From Clostridium sp. BNL1100 (GTDB lineage Bacteria > Bacillota > Clostridia > Acetivibrionales > DSM-1351), in contig NC_016791.1 of assembly GCF_000244875.1 (NCBI RefSeq), positions 477,501 to 541,500 on the forward strand: a stretch of DNA of 64,000 bases. Direction: 5' to 3'. The position numbers were made by a program, and so were the translations under genes. Of this stretch, positions 12,018-22,140 are shown in pieces. Under the pieces are notes generated by a model, which saw nothing but the letters and a program-made list of their open reading frames with translations, was not told the origin of the DNA and did not search any database. Positions within the stretch are counted from its first letter, which is position 1. The number at the start of each line of letters is the position of its first letter.

Positions 12018-12569
12018 ATGTCAAGAATAGGAAAGTTGCCAATAGCTGTTCCAAAGGGAGTAACAATTAAACTAGACGGCGACAATTTATTGACTGTAAA
12101 AGGTACAAAAGGAACTCTTACAAAGCAGTTCCACAAGGATATGATTATTAAGGTTGAGGCTGATCAGATAGTAGTTGAAAGACCATCTGATTTAAAAATG
12201 CACAAATCACTACATGGTTTAACAAGAACACTTATTAACAATATGGTGGAAGGTGTTACCAATGGATATCAGAAGGCTCTTGATATCAACGGTGTTGGTT
12301 ACAGAGCGCAGAAGCAGGGTAAGAAGTTGGTTTTAACACTCGGTTATTCACATCCTGTTGAGATGGAAGATCCTGAAGGCATTGCAACTGAAGTTCCTGC
12401 ACCTAACAAGATAATTGTTAAGGGAATTGACAAGCAGGTAGTTGGAGAAGTAGCTGCTAAGATTCGTGAAAAGAGACCTCCTGAGCCTTATAAGGGAAAA
12501 GGTATCAAATACGAAACTGAAGTTATAAGACGTAAAGAAGGTAAGACTGGTGGCAAGGGTAAAAAGTAG
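12018..12569 (+). CDS. rplF: 50S ribosomal protein L6
   Basis: 183 residues. It has two repeated alpha/beta domains; [15 protein letters not shown] at the N-terminus and [18 protein letters not shown] at the C-terminus are diagnostic. It binds near the sarcin-ricin loop. ATG 12018 follows TGGAGG. The tail is lysine- and glycine-rich. Confidence 0.97.
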   Translation: MSRIGKLPIAVPKGVTIKLDGDNLLTVKGTKGTLTKQFHKDMIIKVEADQIVVERPSDLKMHKSLHGLTRTLINNMVEGVTNGYQKALDINGVGYRAQKQGKKLVLTLGYSHPVEMEDPEGIATEVPAPNKIIVKGIDKQVVGEVAAKIREKRPPEPYKGKGIKYETEVIRRKEGKTGGKGKK

Positions 12570-12586
12570 AAAGGAGATGAGAGTAA

Positions 12587-12955
12587 ATGATTAATAAGAC
12601 AAATAGAAACGAAGTAAGACTCAGAAAGCATCTGAGAGTACGCAAAAAGATTACTGGAACTGTTGAGCGTCCAAGAATGAACGTTTTTAGAAGTTTAAAC
12701 AACATTTATGTTCAGATAATCGATGATACAACCGGTAATACTCTTGTATCCGCTTCAACCCTTGATGCCGCATTAAAAGAAAAAGTTGCTAACGGCGGAA
12801 ACAAGGAAGCAGCTAAAGAGGTTGGAAAATTAATAGCTTCTAAGGCTATTGACAAGGGTATAAAGAAAGTTGTATTTGATAGAGGCGGATATATCTATCA
12901 TGGAAGAGTTAAAGAGCTTGCTGACGCTGCTAGAGAAGCAGGCTTGGATTTTTAA
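12587..12955 (+). CDS. rplR: 50S ribosomal protein L18
   Basis: 122 residues, normal. L18 binds 5S rRNA together with L5. The core [18 protein letters not shown], the segment [14 protein letters not shown] and the end [20 protein letters not shown] are all conserved. It starts at ATG 12587 after AAAGGAG, 17 bases downstream of rplF. Confidence 0.97.
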   Translation: MINKTNRNEVRLRKHLRVRKKITGTVERPRMNVFRSLNNIYVQIIDDTTGNTLVSASTLDAALKEKVANGGNKEAAKEVGKLIASKAIDKGIKKVVFDRGGYIYHGRVKELADAAREAGLDF

Positions 12956-12973
12956 GGAGAAGGAGGGGAATAC

Positions 12974-13477
12974 ATGCAACGAATTGATGCCAGCACTTTA
13001 GGAGAGCTTAAAGAGAAAGTTGTTAATATAGGACGTGTAACAAAGGTTGTTAAAGGTGGTAGAAATTTTCGTTTCAGTGCGTTAGTAGTAGTAGGAGACG
13101 AAAACGGCTATGTTGGAAGTGGAATGGGTAAAGCTGCTGAAATACCTGAAGCTATTCGTAAAGGTATTGAAGATGCTAAGAAGAACCTGATTAAAGTTCC
13201 GCTTGTTGATACAACAATTCCACACGAAGCAATTGGAGTGTTTGGAGCAGGTAAAGTATTACTTAAACCTGCTGGACAAGGTACCGGAGTTATTGCCGGC
13301 GGGCCTGTAAGAGCCGTACTTGAACTTGCAGGAATTCGTGATATAAGAACGAAGTCATTGGGCTCAAACAACCCAATTAATATGGTTAATGCAACTATTG
13401 AAGGTCTTGCTCAGTTAAAGACAGCTGAAGAAGTTGCTAGACTTCGCGGAAAAACAGCAGAAGAGATTCTGGGCTAG
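12974..13477 (+). CDS. rpsE: 30S ribosomal protein S5
   Basis: 167 residues, normal. The double-stranded RNA-binding N-terminal domain holds [18 protein letters not shown], followed by [21 protein letters not shown]5 influences decoding fidelity and, with S3 and S4, the mRNA entry channel. ATG 12974 follows GAAGGAGGGG. Confidence 0.97.
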   Translation: MQRIDASTLGELKEKVVNIGRVTKVVKGGRNFRFSALVVVGDENGYVGSGMGKAAEIPEAIRKGIEDAKKNLIKVPLVDTTIPHEAIGVFGAGKVLLKPAGQGTGVIAGGPVRAVLELAGIRDIRTKSLGSNNPINMVNATIEGLAQLKTAEEVARLRGKTAEEILG

Positions 13478-13489
13478 GGGGGACATTAA

Positions 13490-13669
13490 ATGGCTAAGTT
13501 AAAGATAACTCTAAAGAAGAGCACAAATAAGGCTGTTAAGAGTCAGGCTGCAACTGTTAAAGCTCTTGGTTTGGGTAAAATCGGAACTACAGTTGAACAA
13601 AATGACAACCCTCAAATTAGAGGAATGATTAGAAAAGTATCACATCTTGTTTGTGTAGAAGAAATATAA
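13490..13669 (+). CDS. rpmD: 50S ribosomal protein L30
   Basis: 59 residues, translated by hand. It opens [13 protein letters not shown] and contains [20 protein letters not shown] and [12 protein letters not shown], the typical short bacterial L30. ATG 13490 follows GGGGGG by 7 bases, 12 bases after rpsE. It sits in its standard position between rpsE and rplO. Confidence 0.96.
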   Translation: MAKLKITLKKSTNKAVKSQAATVKALGLGKIGTTVEQNDNPQIRGMIRKVSHLVCVEEI

Positions 13670-13683
13670 GGGAGGTGTAGTCA

Positions 13684-14127
13684 ATGAAATTATTTGAATT
13701 ACAGCCTGCTCCTGGATCAAAAAAGCTACCTAATAGAAAAGGTAGAGGTATAGGCAGTGGTAACGGTAAAACCGGTGGTAAGGGTCACAAAGGACAAAAT
13801 GCCCGTGCCGGCGGTGGTGTTAGACCAGGTTTTGAAGGTGGTCAAATGCCTTTATATATGAGATTACCAAAAAGGGGATTTAATAACTACGAGTTTGCTA
13901 AAAAGTATACTGAAGTTAACGTATCTGATTTGAATATTTTTGATGAAGGTACAGTTGTAACTGAAGAACTTCTTAAATCTTCCGGCCTTGCTAAAAAGAT
14001 TATAGACGGAGTAGCAATTTTAGGTAACGGAGAGTTAACTAAAAAGTTAACAGTTCAAGCGACTAAATTTACAAAAACAGCTACTGAAAAGATAGAAGCT
14101 GCGGGAGGAAAGGTCGAGGTGGTATAA
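13684..14127 (+). CDS. rplO: 50S ribosomal protein L15
   Basis: 147 residues. The glycine-rich basic N-terminal region ([20 protein letters not shown]) threads into the 50S interior, followed by a globular C-terminal domain. ATG 13684 follows GGGAGGTG. The stop lies directly before the GTG start of secY, so the two are probably coupled. Confidence 0.97.
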   Translation: MKLFELQPAPGSKKLPNRKGRGIGSGNGKTGGKGHKGQNARAGGGVRPGFEGGQMPLYMRLPKRGFNNYEFAKKYTEVNVSDLNIFDEGTVVTEELLKSSGLAKKIIDGVAILGNGELTKKLTVQATKFTKTATEKIEAAGGKVEVV

Positions 14128-14128
14128 C

Positions 14129-15421
14129 GTGAGTGGAATGATGGATACACTTAAGAATTCCTGGAAGATTCCTGATTTAAAGAAAAAGATATTAATAACT
14201 ATTGGCCTTCTCCTAATTTTTAGATTAGGATCCAGAATCCCTGTTCCTGGACTGAACCCTGATTGGTTTGCACAGCTTATCTCAAAGGGTGGACAGTTGT
14301 TTAACTTTATTGATATCATTGGTGGTGGATCCTTTAAGAATGCAACTATATTTGCAATGAGTATAACACCATATATCAATGCATCAATTATTATGCAGTT
14401 GTTAACGATTGCTATTCCTAAACTGGAACAGTTATCAAAGGAAGGCGAAGAGGGCAGGAAAAAGATAGGTCAATGGATAAGATATGCAACAGTAATTTTG
14501 GCATTCTTACAGGCTACAGCCATTACTATTGGTCTAAGAGGTGCTCTTATTTCAGGACTTAACGTTATAACCTTCATTACAGTAACACTTACACTTACTG
14601 CCGGAACAGCATTTTTGATGTGGCTTGGTGAACAAATCACTGAGTACGGTATTGGAAACGGTATTTCAATGTTGATTTTTGCAGGTATATTGTCAGCTGG
14701 TCCTACAGGGGCTAACTATATTATAAAGAACTACACTTTGGGTAACTTAGGAAGTGGTGCAATAGGTATTTTAGCAATATTAGGAATACTTGTTGTATTC
14801 GTTGCTGTTATTACTTGTGTTGTTTGGGTTAATCAGGCTGAGCGTCGTATACCTGTACAATATGCTAAAAGAGTTGTTGGTAGAAAGGTTTATGGAGGAC
14901 AAAGTACTCATTTACCTATAAAGGTAAACTGGGCTGGAGTTATTCCTATAATCTTTGCAATGTCTATCATGATGCTTCCTTCAACAATTGTTGGTTTTGC
15001 AAGACCTAATGCAACTGGCGGATTTGCTGGATTTATAAAGAATTGGTCAGGTCATTGGTCTTATGCAATACTTTATGCATTATTAATTATCGGATTTACA
15101 TTCTTCTATACTTATGTTCAGTTCAATCCAATTGAACTGGCTAATAACATGAAGAAGAATGGTGGATTTATACCTGGTATAAGACCTGGTAAGCCGACTT
15201 CCGAATATATTGCAAAGGTATTGAACAGGATAACCTGGTTTGGTGCATTGTTCCTTGCTCTTATAACGATATTCCCATATATCATTGGTTGGATTACAGG
15301 AGTACAAGGAGTTTGGTTTGCAGGAACAAGCGTTCTGATCTTGGTTGGTGTTGCAATTGATACCGTAAGACAAATCGAGTCACAAATGCTTATGAGACAC
15401 TATAAAGGATTCTTGGAATAA
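14129..15421 (+). CDS. secY: Protein translocase subunit SecY
   Basis: 430 residues with ten predicted membrane segments; the channel of the Sec translocon in the cytoplasmic membrane. Signatures include FRLGSRIPVPGLNPD near the N-terminus, the cytoplasmic loop RRIPVQYAKR near residue 235 and the C-terminal QMLMRHYKGFLE. The start was set at GTG 14129, 6 bases after GAGGTGG, rather than ATG 14138 or 14141, which are too far from that site. It is followed by a hairpin before adk. Confidence 0.97.
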   Translation: MSGMMDTLKNSWKIPDLKKKILITIGLLLIFRLGSRIPVPGLNPDWFAQLISKGGQLFNFIDIIGGGSFKNATIFAMSITPYINASIIMQLLTIAIPKLEQLSKEGEEGRKKIGQWIRYATVILAFLQATAITIGLRGALISGLNVITFITVTLTLTAGTAFLMWLGEQITEYGIGNGISMLIFAGILSAGPTGANYIIKNYTLGNLGSGAIGILAILGILVVFVAVITCVVWVNQAERRIPVQYAKRVVGRKVYGGQSTHLPIKVNWAGVIPIIFAMSIMMLPSTIVGFARPNATGGFAGFIKNWSGHWSYAILYALLIIGFTFFYTYVQFNPIELANNMKKNGGFIPGIRPGKPTSEYIAKVLNRITWFGALFLALITIFPYIIGWITGVQGVWFAGTSVLILVGVAIDTVRQIESQMLMRHYKGFLE

Positions 15422-15452
15422 GGTCCTTTCAAATTAGATTAGTTAGCAAATG

Positions 15453-15486
15453 GTTTGGGGTTTATGATACGTCATAAGCCCTAAAC
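15453..15486 (+). promoter_or_regulatory. Stem-loop between secY and adk
   Basis: GTTTGGGGTTTATGA and TCATAAGCCCTAAAC form a stem of about 15 positions with one G-T and one mismatch around loop TACG. No T-run follows. It is in the 100-base gap between secY and adk; possibly a processing or attenuation element. Confidence 0.4.
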
Positions 15487-15521
15487 TTAATGTTATGAGT
15501 AATTGTAAAGAGGTGACAATA

Positions 15522-16166
15522 ATGAGGATCATATTATTAGGAGCTCCCGGAGCTGGAAAGGGAACTCAAGCAAAAATTATTTCTGAAAAACTCACTATTC
15601 CGCATATTTCAACCGGTGATATTTTCAGAGCAAACATAAAAGGAAATACTCCTCTTGGACAAAAGGCAAAAGAATATATGGACAAAGGAGAACTTGTACC
15701 GGACGAATTGACTGTGGAAATAGTAAAGGACAGATTGGGAAATGCCGACTGTGCAAACGGATTTATTTTGGATGGCTTCCCAAGAACAATTCCTCAAGCC
15801 GAATATCTTGATAAAGTATTGGTACAAATGAATATTAATCTGGACGTAGCTATTTTAATAGATGTAAAAGATGAAGATATTATACAAAGAATGTCCGGAA
15901 GACGTGTGTGTACAAACTGTGGTGCAACATATAATGTTGTATTCAATCCTACAAAAGAAGAAGGAATATGTGATGTTTGCAAATCTCCTGTTATTCAAAG
16001 AGCTGATGATGCTGCAGAAACAGTATTGAACAGACTTGAAACATATCATAAGCAAACACAGCCACTTATCAATTATTATGAAAATGCTGGCAAGCTAAAA
16101 ATAGCTGTAGGTGCCGGAGAAGTAGAAGAAACATCACAACGTGTAATGAAAGTTTTAGGTATTTAA
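15522..16166 (+). CDS. adk: Adenylate kinase, zinc-binding lid
   Basis: 214 residues; interconverts ATP plus AMP and two ADP in the cytosol. P-loop GAPGAGKGT at residues 7-15, AMP-binding STGDIFR near 30, and DGFPRT near 84-89. The lid carries C130, C133, C150 and C153, the zinc-binding form of Gram-positive bacteria. ATG 15522 was chosen over an in-frame upstream ATG (15495) because AGAGGTGAC precedes it and the family N-terminus [10 protein letters not shown] starts there. Confidence 0.98.
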   Translation: MRIILLGAPGAGKGTQAKIISEKLTIPHISTGDIFRANIKGNTPLGQKAKEYMDKGELVPDELTVEIVKDRLGNADCANGFILDGFPRTIPQAEYLDKVLVQMNINLDVAILIDVKDEDIIQRMSGRRVCTNCGATYNVVFNPTKEEGICDVCKSPVIQRADDAAETVLNRLETYHKQTQPLINYYENAGKLKIAVGAGEVEETSQRVMKVLGI

Positions 16167-16167
16167 A

Positions 16168-16935
16168 ATGTATACTATAAAATCACAATCTGAAATTGAA
16201 AAGATGAAAAAAGCTGGGGAGATTTTATATGAAACTCTTCAACTAATAAAGAAAAATACTGTACCGGGTGTTACCACAAAGGAATTGGACAGAATTGCTG
16301 AAGAGTATATTACAAAGAATCATGCAATACCTTCTTTTAAAGGATATGATGTTGGTGTTCCTGGAATGGCTCCTTTTCCCGGCAGTATATGCGCATCTGT
16401 CAATGAGGAAGTGGTTCATGGGATACCAAGTTTAAAGCCTTTAAAAGATGGCGATATTATCAGTATAGATGTTGGTGTGTATTTAAACGGATATCATGCG
16501 GATGCAGCAAGGACCTTTGCCGTAGGAAATATAACTGCTGAAGCACAAAGACTTATTGATGAAACGCGTCAGAGTTTCTTTGAAGGATTAAAACAAATGG
16601 TTATAGGCAATCACATAAGAAATATATCAGAAGCTATTCAAAATCATGTTGAGAGTAAGGGCTTTTCGGTTGTAAGAGATTTTGTAGGGCACGGTATTGG
16701 AAGAGATTTACATGAGATGCCTGATATACCTAATTACGTTACAAAGAGAAGAGGCCCACGGCTTGAAAGCGGGATGACGATAGCTGTTGAGCCAATGATT
16801 AATGCAGGTAGCTATAGTGTAAAAGTTTTAGAAAACAGATGGACTGTTGTAACAACTGACAAATCGCTTTCTGCACACTATGAGAATACAGTAGCAATTA
16901 CTAACGACGGACCGGTTATACTGACAAGGTTCTAA
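16168..16935 (+). CDS. map: Methionine aminopeptidase, type I
   Basis: 255 residues. Removes the initiator methionine from nascent proteins. The dinuclear metal ligands are visible in DVGVYLNGYHADAARTF (two Asp), HGIGRDLHEMP (His), VEPMI (Glu) and HYENTVAIT (Glu). It starts one base after the adk stop without a clear ribosome binding site of its own, so translation is probably coupled to adk. Confidence 0.97.
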   Translation: MYTIKSQSEIEKMKKAGEILYETLQLIKKNTVPGVTTKELDRIAEEYITKNHAIPSFKGYDVGVPGMAPFPGSICASVNEEVVHGIPSLKPLKDGDIISIDVGVYLNGYHADAARTFAVGNITAEAQRLIDETRQSFFEGLKQMVIGNHIRNISEAIQNHVESKGFSVVRDFVGHGIGRDLHEMPDIPNYVTKRRGPRLESGMTIAVEPMINAGSYSVKVLENRWTVVTTDKSLSAHYENTVAITNDGPVILTRF

Positions 16936-16965
16936 TAAATATTTTAGATATTTTTATAAATTGTA

Positions 16966-16994
16966 TTGTTATAATTTTAGTTTTCCTGTATAAT
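16966..16994 (+). promoter_or_regulatory. Likely internal promoter before the KOW protein and infA
   Basis: TTGTTA (16966-16971) and TATAAT (16989-16994) are separated by 17 bases. It is located in the gap after map and would serve the downstream KOW protein, infA, rpmJ and the alpha-operon genes. Sequence pattern only. Confidence 0.55.
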
Positions 16995-17042
16995 TTATAT
17001 TTGGTTTGACTGTGTAAATTTTATGCTTAGAGGTGAATTACA

Positions 17043-17324
17043 TTGAATGTAGTCCTGGGACAGGTTGTACTTTCTAAAGCAGGGCGGGACGCAGGAAGAA
17101 TATTTGTAGTGACAGGTTTGATTGATGATAGTTATGTACTCATCAGTGATGGAAGCTCCAGAAGATTGGAGAATCCTAAAAAAAAGAAGTTGAGACACCT
17201 GATTGTTACAAACAATGTTATCGAAGCTATTGCACAGAAAATTTCTTCAGGAGAAAAATGCACAAATGCCGAGGTAAGGAAGGCACTTGTTGAATATAAT
17301 GTACCTGTTGACAGTAAAGTTTAG
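17043..17324 (+). CDS. KOW-domain RNA-binding protein (L14e-like)
   Basis: 93 residues. The first half is a KOW-type beta barrel (LGQVVLSKAGRDAGRIFVV) like that of archaeal and eukaryotic L14e, followed by a basic segment NPKKKKLRHL. Small proteins of this kind are regularly found between map and infA in Clostridia and Bacilli, where they are annotated as KOW or ribosomal protein L14-like. No function is established. Start TTG 17043 is supported by AGAGGTG about 7 bases upstream. Confidence 0.85.
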   Translation: MNVVLGQVVLSKAGRDAGRIFVVTGLIDDSYVLISDGSSRRLENPKKKKLRHLIVTNNVIEAIAQKISSGEKCTNAEVRKALVEYNVPVDSKV

Positions 17325-17378
17325 TTAAGAGCAATGAATTTATAAATGTATTATTTATCCTTTGGAGGAGGTGTTAGT

Positions 17379-17597
17379 TTGGCAAAAGATGATGTTATAG
17401 AGGTTGAAGGTACTGTTATTGAAGCATTGCCTAATGCTATGTTTCAGGTAGAGCTTGAGAACGGGCATAAGGTATTGGCTCACATTTCAGGTAAGCTCAG
17501 AATGAATTTTATAAGGATTCTTCCGGGAGATAAGGTAACCCTTGAATTGTCACCATACGACCTTACCAGAGGAAGGATAACTTGGAGAGCAAAATAA
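17379..17597 (+). CDS. infA: Translation initiation factor IF-1
   Basis: 72 residues, exactly the usual length. A single OB-fold with [39 protein letters not shown] and [20 protein letters not shown]-1 blocks the A site during initiation. Start TTG 17379 was chosen because GGAGGAGG lies 6 bases upstream; the longer frame from ATG 17346 would place that site inside the coding region. Confidence 0.97.
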   Translation: MAKDDVIEVEGTVIEALPNAMFQVELENGHKVLAHISGKLRMNFIRILPGDKVTLELSPYDLTRGRITWRAK

Positions 17598-17689
17598 TAT
17601 ATACCTAAAGGTATTATTTATTAATATAAAAGTATTACCCAATTAACTAATTAAGCAGATTTTTTTCTTATTATAAGGAGGATATAGCG

Positions 17690-17803
17690 ATGAAAGTAAA
17701 ACCATCAGTTAAGACTATATGCGAAAAGTGCAAAATTATTAAAAGAAAAGGCAGAGTAATGGTTATCTGCGAAAACCCAAAGCACAAGCAAAAACAGGGT
17801 TAA
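17690..17803 (+). CDS. rpmJ: 50S ribosomal protein L36
   Basis: 37 residues, hand-translated. [19 protein letters not shown] followed by [14 protein letters not shown]11, C14, C27 and H32 form the zinc site of the zinc-binding form. ATG 17690 follows AAGGAGG. It stands in its normal place between infA and rpsM. Confidence 0.96.
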
Positions 17804-18036
17804 TATTGGACCCACATCTATGTTTTATTTAATTTCGTAAAATCTCGGCAAGAAGCGGCTGAACAAAAGAATTTCCCGATTCATTGTTTTCTTGTTGACA
17901 TTTTAAATATTTGACGATATCGTTTGGACATGAGCCTATGGGAATGGCATCGTTAAATTTCATGATCCAACGGTGGAGAATTAGTTTGAGTGCAGCAATT
18001 ATGGCAGCACGAATTTTAATGGAGGTGTAAGTAAAG
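17804..18036 (+). promoter_or_regulatory. Long leader of rpsM (alpha operon), unexplained
   Basis: A 233-base gap without a supportable gene. A possible promoter, TTGACA (17895-17900) with TATCGT 17 bases later (17918-17923), has a poor -10. The minus-strand frame across it overlaps rpsM and looks spurious. S4 controls the alpha operon through a leader in E. coli; whether this region has such a role is open. Confidence 0.3.
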
Positions 18037-18405
18037 ATGGCACGTATTGCCGGAGTAGATTTGCCCAGAGAAAAAAGGGTAGAAATTGGTCTCACTTATA
18101 TTTACGGTATCGGAAGACCTAAGTCTAATGAAATTCTCGTTAAGACTGGCGTTAACCCTGATACTCGTGTTAGAGATCTCACTGATGATGAAATAAACAA
18201 AATCAGAGAAGTAATTGACAAAGAATACAAGGTTGAAGGTGACCTTAGAAGAGAAATAGCATTAAACATCAAGCGTCTTATTGAAATCGGATGCTACAGA
18301 GGAAGAAGACACAGAATGGGTCTTCCTGTAAGAGGACAGCGTACAAAGACAAATGCAAGGACTAGAAAAGGCCCTTCAAAGCCCGTTAGTGGCAAAAAGA
18401 AATAG
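18037..18405 (+). CDS. rpsM: 30S ribosomal protein S13
   Basis: 122 residues. It begins [26 protein letters not shown] and ends with the basic region [15 protein letters not shown]. It is a head protein contacting S19 and the 50S central protuberance. ATG 18037 follows GGAGGTG. First gene of the alpha operon block rpsM-rpsK-rpsD-rpoA-rplQ. Confidence 0.97.
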   Translation: MARIAGVDLPREKRVEIGLTYIYGIGRPKSNEILVKTGVNPDTRVRDLTDDEINKIREVIDKEYKVEGDLRREIALNIKRLIEIGCYRGRRHRMGLPVRGQRTKTNARTRKGPSKPVSGKKK

Positions 18406-18426
18406 TTAAAGGAGGTTTGCGAATAA

Positions 18427-18828
18427 ATGGCAACGAAGACTGGTGCTAAAAGAACTACCAGAAAAAGAAGAGAACGTAAAAACATTGAACGTGGAGCTGC
18501 TCATATCCGTTCATCTTTTAATAATACAATTGTTACCTTGACAGACACTGCCGGAAATGCACTATCATGGGCAAGTGCAGGCGGACTTGGCTTCAGAGGT
18601 TCAAGAAAGAGCACACCATTTGCTGCACAGATGGCTGCTGAGACCGCTGCAAAAGCTGCAATGGAGCATGGACTTAAAACTGTTGAAGTATACGTAAAGG
18701 GACCTGGAGCAGGTAGAGAAGCCGCTATTAGAGCTTTGCAAGCTGCTGGACTTGAAGTAAGTCTTATAAAGGACGTTACACCAATTCCACACAATGGCTG
18801 CAGACCACCTAAGCGCAGAAGAGTATAA
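18427..18828 (+). CDS. rpsK: 30S ribosomal protein S11
   Basis: 133 residues. [39 protein letters not shown] and the end [18 protein letters not shown] are typical. S11 lies on the 30S platform near the Shine-Dalgarno duplex. ATG 18427 follows AAAGGAGG. Confidence 0.97.
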   Translation: MATKTGAKRTTRKRRERKNIERGAAHIRSSFNNTIVTLTDTAGNALSWASAGGLGFRGSRKSTPFAAQMAAETAAKAAMEHGLKTVEVYVKGPGAGREAAIRALQAAGLEVSLIKDVTPIPHNGCRPPKRRRV

Positions 18829-18858
18829 TTGATAATTATTATGGAGGTGTTAACTTAG

Positions 18859-19485
18859 ATGGCAAGATATACTGATGCATCTTGCAGACTCTGCAGAAGA
18901 GAAGGCGAAAAGCTTTTTCTAAAGGGCGAGAGATGCTATACTGATAAATGTTCTGTAGCAAGAAGACCTTATGCACCTGGACAACATGGACAGGCAAAGA
19001 AGAAGATGTCCGAATACGGCATACAGCTTCGTGAAAAGGCTAAGGTTAGAAGATTTTATGGCGTTTTGGAAGGCCAATTCAGTGAATACTTTGAAATGGC
19101 ATCAAGACGTAAGGGTATAACAGGTGAAAACCTGCTTCAAATCCTTGAAACAAGACTTGACAACGTAGTATACAGACTTGGACTTGGTACTTCAAGACCT
19201 GAATCAAGACAGTTAGTTACACATGGTCATTTCACAATAAATGGTAAGCGTGTTAACATACCTTCATACCTTATAAAGGTTGGAGATGTTATAGCAGTAG
19301 CTGACAAGAGCAAGAGTTCACCAAAAGTTAAATCAATTAGAGAAATTGCCGGTGGAAAAGTAGTTCCAAAGTGGTTGGAATTTAATGAAGAAAACCTGGT
19401 AGGAAAAGTTGTTGCTCTTCCTGCAAGAGAAGACATTGATTTACCAATCAAGGAACACTTAATCGTAGAGTTGTACTCCAAGTAA
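18859..19485 (+). CDS. rpsD: 30S ribosomal protein S4
   Basis: 208 residues. The N-terminal part contains a cysteine cluster (CRLCRRE near 9-15, CYTDKCS near 26-32) as in zinc-binding S4; next come [10 protein letters not shown] and the S4 RNA-binding domain with [13 protein letters not shown] and ASRRK. S4 initiates 30S assembly. ATG 18859 follows TGGAGGTG. A two-part stem-loop lies between it and rpoA. Confidence 0.97.
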   Translation: MARYTDASCRLCRREGEKLFLKGERCYTDKCSVARRPYAPGQHGQAKKKMSEYGIQLREKAKVRRFYGVLEGQFSEYFEMASRRKGITGENLLQILETRLDNVVYRLGLGTSRPESRQLVTHGHFTINGKRVNIPSYLIKVGDVIAVADKSKSSPKVKSIREIAGGKVVPKWLEFNEENLVGKVVALPAREDIDLPIKEHLIVELYSK

Positions 19486-19514
19486 TATATATTAGATGGA
19501 ATTATAACTTGGAA

Positions 19515-19570
19515 GCAACTGAAAGAATTATTTATAATTCTCTATGAAAAGTACGTTTAGAATCAGTTGC
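19515..19570 (+). promoter_or_regulatory. Branched stem-loop between rpsD and rpoA
   Basis: GCAACTGA (19515-19522) pairs with TCAGTTGC (19563-19570) and encloses a perfect hairpin AGAATTA-TTTA-TAATTCT (19524-19541). No T-run follows. Position immediately ahead of rpoA suggests processing or tuning of RNA polymerase subunit synthesis relative to ribosomal proteins, but this is inference. Confidence 0.45.
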
Positions 19571-19607
19571 CCTCAAAAAATAAAAAGTTGTTAAGGGAGG
19601 GTTCTTG

Positions 19608-20555
19608 GTGATAGAAATAGAAAAGCCTAGAATTGAATGTGTATCAAATAGCGATGATAACACTTATGGCAAGTTTATAGTTGAGCCTTTGGAAAGAGGC
19701 TATGGTATTACCCTCGGTAATTCTTTAAGAAGAATATTACTTTCTTCATTACCCGGTGCTGCTGTCAATTCAATAAAGATTGATGGAGTATTGCATGAAT
19801 TCTCCACAGTTCCAGGGGTAGTAGAAGATGTAACTGAGATAATACTCAACATCAAATCTCTTTCATTATTAATTCATGGCGAAGGATCAAAGGTTATTTA
19901 TATCGATGCAAATGGAGAAGGGCCAATAACAGCTGGTGACATTATCACTGATCAGGATGTAGAAATACTTAATCCTGACCTTCATATTGCAACATTGAAT
20001 GGCGATCATAGATTCTACATGGAGATGGTAATCAGCAAAGGCAGAGGATATGTTTCTGCTGATAAGAATAAACAGGCTGGTCAACCTATAGGTGTGATTC
20101 CTGTTGATTCAATATATACACCCGTCAAGAAAGTAAATTACACTGTTGAAAATACACGTGTTGGTCAGATTACTGATTATGATAAGCTGACGCTGGAAGT
20201 ATGGACTGACGGAAGTATTAATCCTGATGAAGCTATTAGTCTCGGAGCTAAAATACTTAGTGAGCATTTAAATCTGTTTGTAGATTTGTCTGATCAGGCT
20301 AAACATACTGAGATTATGGTTGAAAAGGAAGAAACCAAAAAAGAGAAAGTTCTTGAAATGACTATTGAAGAGCTTGATTTATCAGTTAGATCATATAACT
20401 GTTTAAAGAGAGCAGGAATCAATACTGTAGAGGATCTTACCAACAGAACCGAAGAGGATATGATGAAGGTAAGAAACCTTGGAAGAAAATCTCTTGAAGA
20501 GGTTCTCCAGAAACTTCAGGCACTTGGATTGTTCTTAGCACCAAGTGAAGAATAA
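19608..20555 (+). CDS. rpoA: DNA-directed RNA polymerase subunit alpha
   Basis: 315 residues. The N-terminal assembly domain includes [25 protein letters not shown]; a linker near 225-240 precedes the C-terminal domain ([31 protein letters not shown]), which contacts upstream promoter DNA and activators. GTG 19608 was preferred to TTG 19605: GGGAGG at 19595-19600 is 7 bases from GTG, and homologues begin MIEIEKP. Confidence 0.97.
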   Translation: MIEIEKPRIECVSNSDDNTYGKFIVEPLERGYGITLGNSLRRILLSSLPGAAVNSIKIDGVLHEFSTVPGVVEDVTEIILNIKSLSLLIHGEGSKVIYIDANGEGPITAGDIITDQDVEILNPDLHIATLNGDHRFYMEMVISKGRGYVSADKNKQAGQPIGVIPVDSIYTPVKKVNYTVENTRVGQITDYDKLTLEVWTDGSINPDEAISLGAKILSEHLNLFVDLSDQAKHTEIMVEKEETKKEKVLEMTIEELDLSVRSYNCLKRAGINTVEDLTNRTEEDMMKVRNLGRKSLEEVLQKLQALGLFLAPSEE

Positions 20556-20619
20556 TTGTTATAAAAATTAGACGCTAATTATATAGTAGTGTAAAATACG
20601 AGGCAAGGAGGGATAGGTA

Positions 20620-21144
20620 ATGCCAGGTCAAAGAAAGTTGGGGCGTGCAACAGACCAGAGAAAGGCAATTTTAAAGAATCTTACAACAGCTTTATTTGTA
20701 AGTGGTAGAATTGAAACTACCGAGGCAAGAGCCAAGGAAGTTAAAAGTATAGCAGAAAAACTTATCACTTTAGCAATCAAGGAAGCAGATAACTTTACTT
20801 CAAAGCAGATTAAGGTTAGTGCTGCAAAAGTTGATAGCAAAGGAAAGAAGCTTACCGATACTAAAACATCAAAGAATGGTAAGAAGTATTTTGTAGTAGA
20901 CAGAGAGCAAAAGACAGATATGGTATCTGTTGATAGTGCTTCAAGACTACATGCTAGAAGACTTATAATGAACTGGGTATATAGACCAACAACTGCTGAT
21001 GGAGAGAATATCAACATCACAGATAAGCTTTTTGATGAAATAGCTCCTAAATACAAGGACAAAAAAGGCGGTTACACCAGAATCTATAAGCTCGGACCTA
21101 GAAGAGGCGATGCTGCAGAGATGGTAATACTTGAATTGGTTTAA
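20620..21144 (+). CDS. rplQ: 50S ribosomal protein L17 with internal insertion
   Basis: 174 residues against about 115-130 in most bacteria. It begins [25 protein letters not shown] and ends [25 protein letters not shown], both typical. Between about residues 65 and 110 there is an extra lysine-rich segment ([22 protein letters not shown] and following) that is not part of the usual fold. The reading frame is clean, with AAGGAGGG before ATG 20620. Confidence 0.94.
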   Translation: MPGQRKLGRATDQRKAILKNLTTALFVSGRIETTEARAKEVKSIAEKLITLAIKEADNFTSKQIKVSAAKVDSKGKKLTDTKTSKNGKKYFVVDREQKTDMVSVDSASRLHARRLIMNWVYRPTTADGENINITDKLFDEIAPKYKDKKGGYTRIYKLGPRRGDAAEMVILELV

Positions 21145-21190
21145 TATACTTAAATATCTGTATCAACATATATCTAAGTGATTATTATGT

Positions 21191-21220
21191 GGGGATTAAA
21201 CAGTAAAAATGTTTAATCCC
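21191..21220 (+). terminator. Probable terminator after rplQ
   Basis: GGGATTAAACA and TGTTTAATCCC form an 11-bp stem around a short A-rich loop, followed by TATATTTATA rather than a strict T-run. It lies at the end of the alpha operon. Confidence 0.55.
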
Positions 21221-21234
21221 TATATTTATATACT

Positions 21235-21263
21235 TTGATAGAAATAAAATAACTGTATAAAAT
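21235..21263 (+). promoter_or_regulatory. Possible promoter of ecfA1
   Basis: TTGATA (21235-21240) and TAAAAT (21258-21263) are separated by 17 bases, just downstream of the rplQ terminator and 30 bases before ecfA1. Pattern evidence only. Confidence 0.4.
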
Positions 21264-21293
21264 ATAGAGGGTTGCTATTTGGGAGGCTTTTCA

Positions 21294-22139
21294 ATGAGTA
21301 ATAATATGTTCGAAATTGAAAACGTCAGTTTTTCATATAAATCATATGGAGAAGTAAATATTGATATTCCTGCATTGGAACATGTAAGTACTACAATAGA
21401 AAAGGGTGATTTTGTAGTAATTTTAGGAAGAAACGGATCGGGAAAGTCAACATTTGCAAGGCTTCTTAACGCTCTTTTGATGCCTGTTGAAGGCAGGGTT
21501 ATTGTTTTAGGTAAAAATACCGCTGATGAAAACAATTTATGGGATATTAGAAGCACTGCAGGAATGGTGTTTCAAAATCCGGATAACCAAATAATAGCTA
21601 CAACTGTTGAAGAGGATGTAGCATTCGGACCGGAAAATCTGGGTATAGAACCTTCGGAAATAAGAAAAAGGGTTGATGACTCACTACAGACAGTGGGGAT
21701 TGGAGATTATAAGAAAAGTGCACCTCATATGCTGTCGGGAGGGCAGAAGCAGAGAGTTGCTATTGCGGGTATCCTTGCTATGAAGCCGGAATGTATTATT
21801 CTTGATGAAGCTACCTCAATGCTTGATCCTATAGGGCGAAAAGAAGTTATAAATGTTCTAAAAAAACTTAATAAAGAAGAGGGTATTACTATAATACACA
21901 TAACCCACCATATGGACGAAGCAGCAATTGCAAACAGACTTATAATTATAGATAATGGAAGTATTGTTCTGGACGGGACTCCTAAAGAAGTGTTTAGTAA
22001 TGTTGATACAGTAAAAAACCTGGGACTAGATGTTCCGCAGGTTACTGAACTAACTTATCGTCTTAAAGAGTATGGTATTAATGTTGATAAACTACCGTTG
22101 ACAGTAGAAGAAGCTTTTGAAATTTTAAAGGAAATATAA
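21294..22139 (+). CDS. ecfA1: Energy-coupling factor transporter ATPase EcfA1
   Basis: 281 residues, an ABC ATPase. Walker [10 protein letters not shown], signature [12 protein letters not shown] and Walker [13 protein letters not shown] are intact. With EcfA2 and EcfT it forms the shared motor for vitamin and cofactor uptake by separate S components, none of which is in this window. ATG 21294 follows TGGGAGG; the frame could start upstream at 21279 but that would include the ribosome binding site. Its stop is one base from the stop of the convergent methyltransferase gene. Confidence 0.94.
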   Translation: MSNNMFEIENVSFSYKSYGEVNIDIPALEHVSTTIEKGDFVVILGRNGSGKSTFARLLNALLMPVEGRVIVLGKNTADENNLWDIRSTAGMVFQNPDNQIIATTVEEDVAFGPENLGIEPSEIRKRVDDSLQTVGIGDYKKSAPHMLSGGQKQRVAIAGILAMKPECIILDEATSMLDPIGRKEVINVLKKLNKEEGITIIHITHHMDEAAIANRLIIIDNGSIVLDGTPKEVFSNVDTVKNLGLDVPQVTELTYRLKEYGINVDKLPLTVEEAFEILKEI

Positions 22140-22140
22140 C

